Shown piece by piece: positions 1 through 10,317 of a stretch of 64,000 nt of DNA. A model generated the notes under the pieces. That model made no database searches, was not told where the DNA came from, and worked only from the letters and a program-made list of their open reading frames with translations. The position numbers were made by a program, and so were the translations under genes. Where the stretch lies: the NCBI RefSeq assembly GCF_002215035.1, contig NZ_NKFP01000003.1:179520-243519 (forward strand). Direction: 5' to 3'. Every line of letters starts with the position of its first letter. The stretch's first letter is position 1. This DNA is from Leptolyngbya ohadii IS1 (GTDB lineage: Bacteria; Cyanobacteriota; Cyanobacteriia; Elainellales; Elainellaceae).

Positions 1-2
1 TT

Positions 3-1619
3 GGAGAGGCGGAAGTTTTTCCAGATACCAAACGTGAATTCCTCAACACAGGACCGGACGATGAAGCAGATCACGGCACAGGCGTAGCAGGCATCGCAGC
101 TTATGGTGACATTGAAACCTGCATTCAGAAGAAGTCCTTTGATCCCACTGCCTGGGTTTTTTCTGCCCGTGTTCTGAATGAGAAAAACCAGTTTGATGAA
201 GACCTGCTGCTAGAAAACCAGCTAGAGCAGGCAATTTCCTACTTCATTAAGGAATATCCTAACTGCAAAGTCATTAACTTGTCGCTGGGCAATGCCGAGC
301 AGGTTTACCAGAAGGGCAATAAGCAAACCCGCATTGCTGCCAAAATTGATGAGCTGGCATACCGCTATCAGCAGCATAATATCCTGTTTGTAGTTGCAGC
401 AGGCAATTCCTTTCCCTATGCCTACTGCGGTGAACGAGACCTGCTTCGCACGGACTACCCCAATTATTTGCTAGACTCTGCTGCACGAATCATCGACCCT
501 GCCACCTCAGCGATCGCTTTGACGGTCGGTGCTTTATCGCTCGGTCGCAGTAGCATGACTTATGCCGCTGATGCCCGCCGTAATGCTGTCGCTAAAGTAT
601 CAGGCTATCCTTCCCCCTTTACTCGCACGGGTTTCGGAGTGGATGACATGATTAAGCCCGACCTGGTGGATTTTGGTGGAGATTTTGTGCTAGACGGCGA
701 TCGCGTTGCAGGTGATAGTGATGCCGCCGTTTCGATCGTCACCTTCTCTCAAAACTACACATCTTCTCTGTTCAAAGTCGCCAGCGGCACCAGTTTTGCT
801 GCCCCTCGTGTTGCCAATCTTGCTGCTCAACTTTACAACAAATATCCAGCCGCATCACCAAATCTGATTCGAGCCTTGCTTGCCACCTCAGCAGCACTGC
901 CCAAGGAGATTCCACCAGCGTTCCAAACAGGCTCTAAACAATCCGACAAGCAAAAATCAGAACAACTGAAAAATCGGCTGGCAATTTACGGCTATGGGCA
1001 AGCTAATGCTCAACGAGCAATGTACTCTGCTGATAATTACGTTGTTTTGCTAGAAGACCATCTAGATATTCGAGTAGGCAGCTTTGACCTGTTTGAGATT
1101 CCTGCCTTACCTCCAGAGTTCTTACAGAAGAAAGGAAAGCGATTTCTCTCAATCGCCTTAGCCTTCGATCCGCCCACCCGTCCCACTCGTGGAGACTCTT
1201 ATCTGGGTATCACAATGGAATTCGATTTGTTTAAGGGAGTTGACCGAGATAGCGTCGTCAGCACCTTTGTTGATGCTAAGAAAGCCCAGATGTCCGGAGA
1301 CGATGGAAATTATTCTGAGCTTTCTAAAGAAAAACTAAAGCAGCAGTTTACCTCTGGCTGTATTGTCGATCTTCTACCCGGTACGACGTGTCGTAAAAAA
1401 GGGACTCTGCAACGTGGAGCTGTTGAGATTTCTAATGTAGCGACAAAATACGATGCAGGATCGCTGTACCTAGTTGTGAGTTGTAACCGAAAGTGGGTAA
1501 AGGTAGAGGAGATTCCTTCTCAAAGATATGCTCTGGTAGTAGCAATTAGTCACTCTGACCCAGAAGTGCAGCTTTACAATCGCCTACGAACTCAAATCTT
1601 ACCGCGTCTCAGAGTTTAA
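3..1619 (+). CDS. S8 (subtilisin-like) serine peptidase, 5' end missing
   Basis: The open frame continues to the left edge, so the N-terminus and the catalytic Asp lie outside the window. The catalytic His is in a DHGTGVAG motif near nt 72, the oxyanion Asn in VAAGNS near nt 405, and the nucleophile Ser in SGTSFAAPR near nt 792. These three blocks in this order and spacing are diagnostic of the S8 subtilase family. A further ~270 residues after the Ser block match nothing I recognise and may be an accessory domain. No signal peptide can be judged because the start is not visible. It ends in TAA, and the next gene fragment is on the opposite strand. Peptide hydrolysis is established for the family; substrate and location are unknown. 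Confidence 0.93.
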   Translation, partial: GEAEVFPDTKREFLNTGPDDEADHGTGVAGIAAYGDIETCIQKKSFDPTAWVFSARVLNEKNQFDEDLLLENQLEQAISYFIKEYPNCKVINLSLGNAEQVYQKGNKQTRIAAKIDELAYRYQQHNILFVVAAGNSFPYAYCGERDLLRTDYPNYLLDSAARIIDPATSAIALTVGALSLGRSSMTYAADARRNAVAKVSGYPSPFTRTGFGVDDMIKPDLVDFGGDFVLDGDRVAGDSDAAVSIVTFSQNYTSSLFKVASGTSFAAPRVANLAAQLYNKYPAASPNLIRALLATSAALPKEIPPAFQTGSKQSDKQKSEQLKNRLAIYGYGQANAQRAMYSADNYVVLLEDHLDIRVGSFDLFEIPALPPEFLQKKGKRFLSIALAFDPPTRPTRGDSYLGITMEFDLFKGVDRDSVVSTFVDAKKAQMSGDDGNYSELSKEKLKQQFTSGCIVDLLPGTTCRKKGTLQRGAVEISNVATKYDAGSLYLVVSCNRKWVKVEEIPSQRYALVVAISHSDPEVQLYNRLRTQILPRLRV

Positions 1620-1685
1620 TGCGGTTTGCTCTTCAAGCAAAGCTTAGTTTTCTTGATCGGCATTCTACGTTTTCTACTCAGAAAC

Positions 1686-1979
1686 TTAATTCTTAGGCTT
1701 GTGTTCCGCCAACAAAATAGCAGCCCAGTCTGTATCCTCAGGAGCAAGCGGGGGTTGAGCTGGTTTTGTGTAGTCGATCGCCAAGTGATACCTTCCCCGT
1801 TCATATACTCGTTCAAGAATGCTTTGTAAATTCAACATAGGCTCCTCCTCCCCAGTCTGCAAAGGCACAGGAAAACTAGGAATTGCATGTCGAACGCCAA
1901 AGGCATAGAGTTGAGCTGAGGGACGACGATCGCTATGGCTCACCACAATCCGATAGTCTGACTTCGTTACCCCCAAGAC
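1686..1979 (-). pseudogene. DUF4058 family protein, C-terminal fragment
   Basis: The ~97 codons read ...KSDYRIVVSHSDRRP, then QLYAFGVR and IPSFPVPLQ blocks, and end with the YHLAIDYT...PPLAPED region. This is the C-terminal third of DUF4058, a family of unknown function common in cyanobacteria. There is no genuine start: the only in-frame initiator is a TTG just inside the fragment, and the frame runs backwards into the IS1182 terminal repeat at 1982. The matching N-terminal two thirds is at 9766-10266 on the same strand. The codons GTC-TTC-GGG at that break and GTC-TTG-GGG here lie in the same phase, so the two pieces look like one ~260-codon gene split by an insertion. Confidence 0.82.
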
Positions 1980-2016
1980 CGCCTTTTCGTAGCAATGGAT
2001 GCTGTTGGCGAACGTA

Positions 2017-3832
2017 CTACACCGGGTTTAGAGCTACAGCTAACTCGTCATTAGGTGCTAACGCAGCAAAGCGAGAAATACGAGTATGGGCATGAGGAAT
2101 TCCCATTAACCAAGATACGATTCTTGTGATATTCATGGCAATGCCAGTAAGAACGTGTTGAAGATGAGTTTTGGCTAATCCCATATATCGAGTTCGACGT
2201 AACCCGAAACAGTGAATGCCTTGTGATAAGGTTCCTTCAATCTCTTCGGGTCTGATTCCCCGCAGCTTGCTGCGTTTTGAGAACACAGCGTCCGAAGGGT
2301 GCTGTTGAGCGGAGTCGAGCCGCGAAGCGTGCGAGTGGAGCGAAGTGATACACCGTCCGCTTGCGGCGGTGACGTTCATTTCCTGCTCGCTGGTTATATC
2401 GCAGTTGCCATTGGGAAGTCTCTTGCTCTTGACGCATAGTTTGTAGCAATTGATGTTCCGCTTTTGGTCGTACTGTTAGGCTACGGGGTTCTGTTTTGCA
2501 ACGAGTACACTGCGTCCGATGCTCGCACAAGCGACAATGCGTACGGGAGAACTTGACGTAGATAATAGCATTGCTCCAAGCATCCTTTGTGGGTGTCCAG
2601 CTCTTGCTCCGTTTTCCTTGAGGGCAAATCGCTCTCTTCGTATTCCAATTAATCCTAAACTGGCTCAGGTCATAGGCTTCCGTTTCTTTTGCTTGCCAAC
2701 TCCCGTTCGGACGCATTGGTCCGATCAATTCAATGTTATGTTGCTTCCGGCTTATAATCAACAATCCACTGTCTATATAACCAGCATCAACTAAATGAAC
2801 TTCAGGCAACAGTTGTTTTGCTTGCAAGCTATGATGTATCGGTTCTGTTTGTTCAATATCTGTAATGTTCGCAGGTGTTGTAACGACATTTGTGATTAAA
2901 TGTACTGCATCTGCATCACAAGTTTCAGTGAGATGTACTTTATATCCGGTCCATGTGCTCGACCGCTTGTTCCCGTAGCGAGCTTCAGGGTCGTAAGGAG
3001 AATCAGATCGCTTTCCCACAGGCGGAAGGTCTTTTGCGCTTCGCAAGCGTAAGCTGCCATTGTCTACCCAAAACTGATGAACCCAAGCTTGCCGCAGATA
3101 CTTCAGAACTGGGATTTCTCTCAGGTAGCTAGGGGCATCGGCTGACCAGATTTGCTCTAACAACATCATCCCATCCTTTCCTATGGTCTCTGCATAACTT
3201 TGGCGCGCCTCCTGACCTTTGGGCAGACGATACTCCTCCACGGGTCGTCCATAGCGCTCAAACCATTCCTGGGGCACCCAGTTTTTCAGCCACTCTGGTT
3301 CTACCGTAGCGATCGCATTGAGGGCTGCTCTGAGGGCTTCCCCGATGCTCTCCAACCGATTCAACGTCCGAATGGCAGCAAGAACATGGGTCGAATCGGT
3401 GCGTTGCTTCCCGCGTTCCTTCAGCCAGCCCTTTTGCTTGCACACCTCTAGCAGCCGATCGAGCAGGCGTTGCTCCATCTACCCTGTAATAATACGATTG
3501 CGAAACTCGCATAGTACCGAAAAGTCAAAACCCGGATCGCCCAACTCCAAGCTCAGCAAATACTTCCAATCAATGCGACTACGAACGGCATCAGCCGCTT
3601 GGCGGTCAGTCAAATCCTCCAGAAATTGCATCACACAAATCAGAGCTAGTCGCCAGGGACTGATCGCGGATTGTCCGTGAACAGAAAACAGGGAAGCAAA
3701 CTCTGCATCAGCATAAATCGTACCTAACTCATCGCGCAGCAGGATGTAACGATTACCTTTGGGAAACGCTTGGCGAGCAATACGAGCAGTGGCTTCAGGA
3801 ATCGGGTCAATCGGTCGAGGATGCAACGACAT
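2017..3832 (-). pseudogene. IS1182-family transposase, broken by an amber codon and a 139-bp repeat
   Basis: The N-terminal 117 codons (3832-3482) match the DUF772-type start of IS1182 transposases (RLALICVMQFLEDLTDRQ). An in-frame TAG at 3481-3479 follows, and translation resumes in the same frame at an ATG directly after it. DDE-type blocks follow, with Asp in QRTDSTHV and Asp in HLVDAGYID. Within the Y-x2-R-x3-E motif the gene is split by a 139-bp repeat (about 2236-2378) that shifts the frame by one. The true C-terminus (EGTLSQGIHCFGLRR...) continues in another frame to 2017. Removing the repeat would rejoin RAG with I/N-E-GTLSQ. With two independent lesions it is almost certainly inactive. 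Confidence 0.9.
2236..2378 (-). repeat. 139-bp dispersed repeat, copy 1 (inside IS1182 transposase)
   Basis: A 135-bp core (2240-2374) is flanked by 4-bp TGAA direct repeats, giving a net insertion of 139 bp. It is the reverse complement of 8849-8991, essentially without differences. It contains the perfect hairpin CGCAGC-AA-GCTGCG and a second imperfect GC-rich hairpin. It encodes no protein of its own. Confidence 0.88.
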
Positions 3833-4039
3833 GGTTGTTTCCTCCTAAAACTCATCAGGATAATTTGATCGTAGGGGAAATTTTTATGGCTTGATGCTGC
3901 GTTTACCCTTTGTCACACCCATACTACATGATCAACGGTAGAATCAGCCTTTCAGCCTCCTCAAAGCGATTCGCCAACAGCATCCATTGCTACGAAAAGG
4001 TGTATTACTGCGAATGGGCACTCTAACGAATAGCCTTAA

Positions 4040-4387
4040 TTATCCCTGCCGCATCAGGTAATCCACCAGATTATCGAGCCGTCCGATCATTGCGTCCGTT
4101 CGCTCAGTGTAGGAGCGGAATGCCGCGCGATCGGCTTCAGAATTCCTAGTGAGCCGTCCAATTGCATCAGCGTTGGATTCGATCGCCGCTTCAATCCGGC
4201 TCAGGCGATCGCTTTGGTTTGTCAAAACTCGCTGAACTTCATAGACGAAGCTATCAATCCGTCCAGTCATCTGGTCAATGTTTTGCTGCGTCCTGATTTG
4301 CGCTTGCGCCAATTGGGTCAGGGCTGATTGCAAAGTTTCCATTTGTGCCTCCAGGCATTCGAATCGCTGTTCTAATTCGGTAGTCAT
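4040..4387 (-). CDS. Small coiled-coil protein of unknown function
   Basis: About 115 residues, nearly all predicted helix and coiled coil. It is rich in Gln, Glu, Arg and Leu heptads (LEQRFECLEAQMETLQ, IDQMTGRIDSF, IGRLDNLVDYL) and has no membrane segment. A GTG start at 4405 would overlap the upstream gene by 4 nt. I prefer the ATG at 4387, which has GAGG about 12 nt upstream. Either way it is translationally coupled to 4402-4563. Proteins like this are frequent beside small ribbon-helix-helix-like genes in cyanobacteria. No function can be assigned; a toxin-antitoxin or DNA-binding accessory role is only a guess. Confidence 0.6.
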   Translation of the reverse strand: MTTELEQRFECLEAQMETLQSALTQLAQAQIRTQQNIDQMTGRIDSFVYEVQRVLTNQSDRLSRIEAAIESNADAIGRLTRNSEADRAAFRSYTERTDAMIGRLDNLVDYLMRQG

Positions 4388-4401
4388 ATCTTGATCGTGC
4401 C

Positions 4402-4563
4402 TCACTTCTCCTTTTCTGCCCTGATTTGCTCAAGACGTTCTTTCACCAGCACTCGAATCTTTGTGGATAGCGGCATTTCCTGCCACGCGATGTCATCGCG
4501 ACAGTTCTCTACAACTTCTTTGATGTCGCTTACGTCGATGGATAGCCGTTCCCTTTGAGCCAT
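4402..4563 (-). CDS. Small ribbon-helix-helix-like protein
   Basis: About 53 residues: a short strand-like RLSIDVS stretch, then two amphipathic helices ending in a charged IRAEKEK tail. This layout is reminiscent of ribbon-helix-helix antitoxins and regulators. The ATG at 4563 follows AAGAGGAC, a good ribosome binding site; an upstream ATG (4599) would add 12 residues without one. Its stop overlaps the possible GTG start of the downstream coiled-coil gene, so the two form an operon. Function is inferred from shape only. Confidence 0.55.
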   Translation of the reverse strand: MAQRERLSIDVSDIKEVVENCRDDIAWQEMPLSTKIRVLVKERLEQIRAEKEK

Positions 4564-4897
4564 GTCCTCTTCTGGACTCCTTAAGTGTGTAGTCCTCATT
4601 TTGATTCCATAATGCTAACATAACGGTCATCCGATGTCATCACTTGGCATCTAGTAGCAGCCAAAGGCACAGTAAAATGACCTCGCTTTGAGTAACGCTG
4701 ACGATGAACCTAGATTTCTATTGTCCAGTCGTCGCCATAGTGTGATTCAGCCGAGGCTTCACAGGCAGCATCGCCTCAATAATCGTTTTAATTGCTCTGA
4801 ACCTTAGCTGTGGCAAAACTCCAACCCCAGGACGGGGAGTGCCCCTACATCAGCCTTTGCAGCGGTAGCTGCCCCAGGGAAGTGTTTTACTTGGCAG

Positions 4898-4941
4898 GGT
4901 TGTGTAAAACTTGAACTTTATTGCCCAGATTTTACACAACC
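4898..4941. repeat. 12-bp inverted repeat in the 4564-5028 gap
   Basis: GGTTGTGTAAAA (4898-4909) is the exact reverse complement of 4930-4941, with a 20-nt AT-rich loop. It lies about 90 bp past the 3' end of the CHAT gene (which ends at 5029 on the minus strand). It has no U-tract, so it is not a clear terminator. The rest of the 465-bp gap holds nothing I recognise. Confidence 0.5.
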
Positions 4942-5028
4942 GATCGCCTTCTCCTGGTTGCTGTCTACTCCGGCTCATCCAGCAAGAGACGATCGACGAG
5001 GAGCAACGAGGAGCAAGACATCACACCC

Positions 5029-7722
5029 TCATTCCTTTTCCTTTAACTCATCCCCATTAGTCAACTTGTCCAGCAGTTCCTCACAATCGGCTTTGAGGGG
5101 GATACCGAGTTCAGAGGCCATCGCCAGAGCTTGCTGGCAGAGCGGGAGTGCAGTGGGGGTGTCGTTGAGGTCGTGGTGGAGTTTGGCGAGGTTGAGGAGG
5201 GCTTCGGCTTCGTTGGCGCGATCGCCAATTTCTTGAGTGAGTTGTAGTGCTGCTTGGTTATTGGCGAGAGACTCTGAGTATTGCTGGAGCTTGCGTTGGG
5301 CTTCACCCAGATTGACAAGTGCGTTAACCTCTCCATATTGATAGTTAATCTCTTGTGCGATAGAGAGATATTGTTGGTGGAAGCCGATAGCTTGCGAGTA
5401 CTGACCGAGCCTGTCATAAGCCAGTCCCAAATTGCCTAGCGCCCTACCTTCCCCGAATCGATCGCCAATTTCTTGTGCGATGGAGAGGGATTGTTGATAG
5501 AAGTTGATGGCTTGATACTGACCAAGGCTGGCGTAAACACCTCCCAAATTGCCTAACGAAACGCCTCCCCCCTTTCGATCGTCAATTTCTCGTGCGATGG
5601 AGAGCGATTGCTGGTGGAAGTTGATAGCTTGAGGGTACTGACCGAGGCTGAAGTAAGCATTGCCCAAATTACACAGTGCCCAAGCTGTTTCTTGTTTATC
5701 GTCATGAATTCGTGCCATTTTGAGCTGCTTCTTATGGAGCAGCACGTTTTCTTGGAAATAGCCCCAGGTGTAAAGTTGCCCGCCGAGGTCGTCTTGAGTG
5801 GGTGTGTTTAATCGAGTTGAAGACACTTCTTTAACCTTGTCCCAATCTCCGATTTCACAGAAATGGTCAAATGCCTCTAAATAGCCCCTAACCGTTTCAA
5901 TATTGGGCGCGTCATCGGGTGGCATGTAAGCCGTGAGCCAAAGGTCAGCGGCTTTTCGTTCTGCCCTCTCCCACGCCTCTGAATCCTCTTTAAGCAAGCC
6001 ATAGCTGACAGAACGGATGAGATTATGTTGACGCACGAGGGACGGTTGACCGGGAACATCGACATACTCCACTAGCTTCCGTCCCTGAAGGCAATCGAAA
6101 GCGGCATAGGGGTCATCACCTTCACTCATCTCAATCCAGAAGGTTTCCGGCACAGGGCGACGGAATACTGAACAGACACAGAGCATTTGCTTAGCGGCAT
6201 CCGGCAGGCTTTGGATAGTTTGCTCCACCCGTTGCCTGACGCGAGTTCTGAAGGTACGGGAACGATCGACCTTACCTTGAGGAGTTGCCGCCTCAAACTC
6301 CTCTCCATACCTATCCCAGTAGCTCTGAATACTGCCATTGAAAGGACGTTGTTTGATTTCATCTGCAATGACTTGCAGTACCAGGGGATGCCCATCATAG
6401 AACTGCCCGATGCGCTTCAGCCGTTCCTGGTCATCCTGAAGCCCTAGTTTCTGAAACAATTCCAATTGCTCCTCCTGACTTAAACCTTGAAGGGTCTGGC
6501 AGAACCAGAATTGGTGAAAGCGATCGCCCACACTCTCCAGATCCCCAGGAATATCCTGAGTGGTGAGGATCAGTTGACTTGCCATCTGGTTCGCAGACAG
6601 CACCCTTTGAAACAGTGAGAGCCAGAGATGATCAGAGAACTCACTCCACCCCTCCTGTTCATTGCCCTTCAGCAATCTCTCCATCGAGTCAATCTGAAGC
6701 CTACAAGGATGGCTTTGTAGCCTGCTAACGATATGATTGACCAGATTAGTAGGGTCTTGCTGGTCTTCCAGCGTCAGTTCATCCCCCAGTTCCCGGAGCA
6801 GAGCCGCGCCACTGGAAGAGAAGTCAGTGCCGATGGAACGATCGTCGAGACTAAAGCGGACATAGGGTAAAGATTCTTCCTCTTGAGCCAGAGCCGCAAT
6901 CACCCGTTCCGCGAGCGTAGTTTTGCCTACTCCGGTTATCCCAACAATGGCAACAATCCGACAACCCCGCCGTAGCTGCTCACAAATCACTCTGGTCTCT
7001 TCTTCTCTCCCTGTAAACGTTTGAGGGTTATAGGTAGAGAATGCGATCGTCGCAGGAGTCGGGGCTGGAGGTCTGTCTAATCTCTTGGTGATCAGAACGG
7101 GAATGTGATCCTGATTAATGCCTGCCATTTTGATGGCGACCGTGGCAAGGTCAAAGGCAAATTTAATATCTCTACCCGCCCCGATCGCATCGTAGAAGGC
7201 GACCGAGAATTCGATCGCGGCTTTATCAGCAATTGCCTGATTCATGCCGATGACGTAGGGGATGTGTTGGGTGAGCGCCTGAGCCTGCCGCTCTGAATAA
7301 CAGGCATTCAGCACCACACACTCGACAGACTCTCGAAAGAGTTCAAATAGTGCTGCTAATGCCTCAGTCGTGACGAGTTTTGCCTGCCCCGTCTGGTCTT
7401 CCAGGATCAATCCTTCTTCAAAGGCTCCTACTCGATCGAGTGGCACCAGTTTTCTTGTTCCTTCGGGGGATTGCCTTTCCTGCGCTGTTGCTTGCCCTAC
7501 GCCATGTCCTGAGAAGTGAACAATCTGGGGTTGATGATCGAGCATTGCCCGCTGTAAATCTCTGGAGCGGACAGCCCACTGCTGTTTGAGCTGGAATCGA
7601 TCGCGGTACTTCGACCTTTGCAGTCCTGCCTCAATTTCACGGATTTCTTCATCGAGGCGAAGTCTTGCCGTGGAGGTCGGTTGAGCTGCTAGAAATAGAA
7701 TTGCTTTTTTGCGATCGTTCAT
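5029..7722 (-). CDS. CHAT protease / STAND-type NTPase / TPR protein
   Basis: About 897 residues. Residues 1-210 are a CHAT (caspase-like) domain with the catalytic His in HFSGHG (about 73) and Cys in LNACYS (about 141). A P-loop NTPase follows, with Walker A GITGVGKTT (about 261-269) and an FTGREEE entry motif as in NB-ARC/AAA STAND proteins. The C-terminus (about 690-880) is a run of tetratricopeptide repeats. One repeat reads SLGQY-QAINF and lacks a residue present in its neighbours. I chose the ATG at 7722 because MNDRKKAILFLAAQP is the usual family start; 7782 is an alternative. STAND proteins usually sense a ligand through the repeats and switch on the effector, here a protease. A cell-death or defence role is inferred. 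Confidence 0.9.
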   Translation of the reverse strand: MNDRKKAILFLAAQPTSTARLRLDEEIREIEAGLQRSKYRDRFQLKQQWAVRSRDLQRAMLDHQPQIVHFSGHGVGQATAQERQSPEGTRKLVPLDRVGAFEEGLILEDQTGQAKLVTTEALAALFELFRESVECVVLNACYSERQAQALTQHIPYVIGMNQAIADKAAIEFSVAFYDAIGAGRDIKFAFDLATVAIKMAGINQDHIPVLITKRLDRPPAPTPATIAFSTYNPQTFTGREEETRVICEQLRRGCRIVAIVGITGVGKTTLAERVIAALAQEEESLPYVRFSLDDRSIGTDFSSSGAALLRELGDELTLEDQQDPTNLVNHIVSRLQSHPCRLQIDSMERLLKGNEQEGWSEFSDHLWLSLFQRVLSANQMASQLILTTQDIPGDLESVGDRFHQFWFCQTLQGLSQEEQLELFQKLGLQDDQERLKRIGQFYDGHPLVLQVIADEIKQRPFNGSIQSYWDRYGEEFEAATPQGKVDRSRTFRTRVRQRVEQTIQSLPDAAKQMLCVCSVFRRPVPETFWIEMSEGDDPYAAFDCLQGRKLVEYVDVPGQPSLVRQHNLIRSVSYGLLKEDSEAWERAERKAADLWLTAYMPPDDAPNIETVRGYLEAFDHFCEIGDWDKVKEVSSTRLNTPTQDDLGGQLYTWGYFQENVLLHKKQLKMARIHDDKQETAWALCNLGNAYFSLGQYPQAINFHQQSLSIAREIDDRKGGGVSLGNLGGVYASLGQYQAINFYQQSLSIAQEIGDRFGEGRALGNLGLAYDRLGQYSQAIGFHQQYLSIAQEINYQYGEVNALVNLGEAQRKLQQYSESLANNQAALQLTQEIGDRANEAEALLNLAKLHHDLNDTPTALPLCQQALAMASELGIPLKADCEELLDKLTNGDELKEKE

Positions 7723-7884
7723 TTCGAGCAAAGCGTGATTTGATGCAGACGCTTTAATTGTATGGAATGGAGCCAGAAGCAACTCAATGGGGGTTTACAG
7801 AAGATGAGTCCATAACGGCTACCGCCGTTTGTGGGTTGAAGAGGGCTGCGCGATGTTTGTCCCTTCTGTCTGGGCAGGATTCAA

Positions 7885-7941
7885 CTCCTTCAATACCTCA
7901 AGTCTTCAAGCCTTCAGATCTTCAATCCTTCAATCTTCAAT
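7885..7941. repeat. Degenerate CTTCAAT heptamer tandem repeats
   Basis: Seven or eight imperfect copies of (T)CTTCAAT/CTTCAAG run head to tail in intergenic DNA. Short tandem heptamers like this are common in filamentous cyanobacteria. No function can be read from the sequence. The surrounding 7783-8034 stretch has no gene I can support. Confidence 0.75.
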
Positions 7942-8034
7942 AGTGATTCTGGGCTTCAATGGGTGCAGCCGCTACGCTGCTGCTTGCTCGCTACGCTCCT
8001 GCTATGGGCTGCGTGATGCTACGTCCTTATGAGA

Positions 8035-8079
8035 CGATCGACTTGTCACTGCGCTCCTGCGCGTAGCGCGGGGCGGTCG
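8035..8079 (-). repeat. CGATCG-bounded dispersed repeat, type A, copy 1
   Basis: A 45-bp unit running CGATCG to CGGTCG, with core CCCCGCGCTACG on the minus strand. It has the same length and core as 31873-31917, 44149-44193 and 44526-44570. Intergenic. Confidence 0.8.
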
Positions 8080-8090
8080 TCTTATTCATC

Positions 8091-8133
8091 CCCATCTTCG
8101 GGTTTAGGTAGCATTGGAACAAAAAACAACGCT
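8091..8133 (+). repeat. 43-bp inverted repeat, left copy
   Basis: It matches the reverse complement of 9744-9786 at 41 of 43 positions (core GGGTTTAGGTAGCATTGG). The two copies bracket the 1.6 kb that holds the IS110-family gene. The outer edge of the right copy coincides with the break in DUF4058. Confidence 0.85.
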
Positions 8134-8306
8134 TGTATTTTAGGAAGGGTGTGGTAGACCGGAACAACGCAGGTTCTCGAAACCGCGCTTAGCATTGGTC
8201 GCCACACGCTTCAATTTCATCTCGAACAGTTGCCTGGGCATTCTAGCCCGCATCATGCAAGCGCGAGGGTTGTTGGAGCATTGTTCTGGAATAGAGGTTG
8301 TCAGCT

Positions 8307-9384
<1,078 letters not shown>

Positions 9385-9743
9385 TTTGTGCCTGTTATCC
9401 CTTGACATCCAAGACAGTTGCTAAGCCTAGAACCCTGAGTACACAAGGCTTGCAAGAAGTGCCTAAAAATTGATTATTTGCCGGGACTAGCAACTATTCA
9501 ACCGATTTTACGTGGTTCTTGACTGTTGGCACAACGAGAAGTCAAGGGTTTCAGACCATAACTCAACGGTAATTTAATCCAAATCCAGTCCAGAGCGATT
9601 GACAGCAAGAGAAGAACGCCAAGCTCTGTAAAATCCTGAAGAAGCCTGGAAGCTATATCTAGTAGGAATTCCAGCGATTTGAACACCTTGAATTCCACAA
9701 AAAAGAGAGGCTGAAAGCCTTGCTATGTAAAGGTTTTAGGCTT
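9385..9743. other. Gap after the IS110 gene, possible element remnant
   Basis: No supported gene. A 66-codon minus-strand frame at 9498-9698 encodes a hydrophobic segment (ELGVLLLLSIALDWIW) and could be a fragment of an older element, but I cannot identify it. Confidence 0.3.
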
Positions 9744-9786
9744 AGCGTTGTTTATTGTTCCAATGCTACCTAAACCCGAAGACGGG
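9744..9786 (-). repeat. 43-bp inverted repeat, right copy
   Basis: Partner of 8091-8133, with two mismatches. Its outer part overlaps the last codons of the DUF4058 N-terminal fragment, so the DUF4058 frame runs into the repeat and stops at 9766. Confidence 0.85.
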
Positions 9787-10266
9787 CAAAGGTTGCCCGC
9801 CGCACAGCAGATCAATTTCTACGAGATGCGTCAGACTAGCTAAGACCTGATTTCGCCTGCGCTCGTATGCCTGCCGTCCCTCTCCTGTCTGCTTATTCTT
9901 TAGGGATAAAACCTCGATCGCAGTAATCACCGATCCAGTCCCCACCTCACGAATCTCTAGATATCGCTCCTGAACCTCCTCTGCGATCGGCACTGTCACC
10001 GTAATCGGCTTAACAAGGAAAGGTAGCGTTGCAGGGGGCTGGTTTTGCTCAGGTTGCCGACCTACCACAGAAACATCAGGAATCCCAACCAGAAGTCTTT
10101 CATCCCCACTGCTGAAATACGTTCGTTTCTCAATTGCCACCCGATATTCCTCGCTGAGGTGATCGCTTAAATTGTCTGCGATCGCCACAATCAAGCGGCT
10201 ATGTACCTCTGACCATAGCTCAGGATTTTCCAGGTAGGGATTCATTCCGGGAAAGGGCGATTGCAT
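9766..10266 (-). pseudogene. DUF4058 family protein, N-terminal fragment
   Basis: The first ~160 codons are a typical DUF4058 start: MQSPFPGMNPYLE, ELWSEVHSRLI, then VAIEKRTY, VGIPDVSVV, VTVPIAEEVQERYLEI and VLSLKNKQTGEGR. It ends at LTHLVEIDLLCGGQPLPV followed by three residues from the inverted repeat and a TAG. Full-length family members continue with the ~97 residues found at 1686-1979. The start ATG is intact. The break falls at the outer edge of the 9744-9786 repeat. The family's function is unknown; this copy is not expected to be functional. Confidence 0.85.
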
Positions 10267-10317
10267 AGTCCCCGCAAAGCAACTCTACCTTGATCATGGC
10301 GGGAAAAGGGCGATCGT

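Larger units (their letters stand above)
1982..4000 (-). mobile_element. IS1182-like insertion sequence with 31-bp terminal inverted repeats
   Basis: Bases 1982-2012 are the exact reverse complement of 3970-4000 (ends CCTTTTCGTAGC...). They bracket a 2.0-kb segment holding a single broken transposase on the minus strand. The outer flanks (GACCG on the left, TGTAT on the right) do not form a target duplication. DUF4058 sequence lies on the left and unrelated DNA on the right, so the element now sits at a rearrangement junction rather than a simple insertion. Family assignment rests on the transposase. Confidence 0.85.

Noticed and set aside
2236..2378. Frame of the 139-bp repeat as a small protein gene, since it is open in two frames.
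   Set aside because: It is read in frame with two unrelated transposases only because it was inserted there; it has no own start signal.
1982..4000. Simple insertion of IS1182 into DUF4058.
   Set aside because: The right flank of the IS is not DUF4058 sequence and no target duplication exists, so a larger rearrangement is needed.
7885..7941. Short regular repeats considered as a CRISPR array.
   Set aside because: Units are 7 bp without spacers; this is a simple heptamer tandem repeat.
9498..9698. Minus-strand 66-codon frame with a hydrophobic stretch, considered as a membrane peptide gene.
   Set aside because: No ribosome binding site, lies inside the inverted-repeat-bounded segment, no recognisable family.
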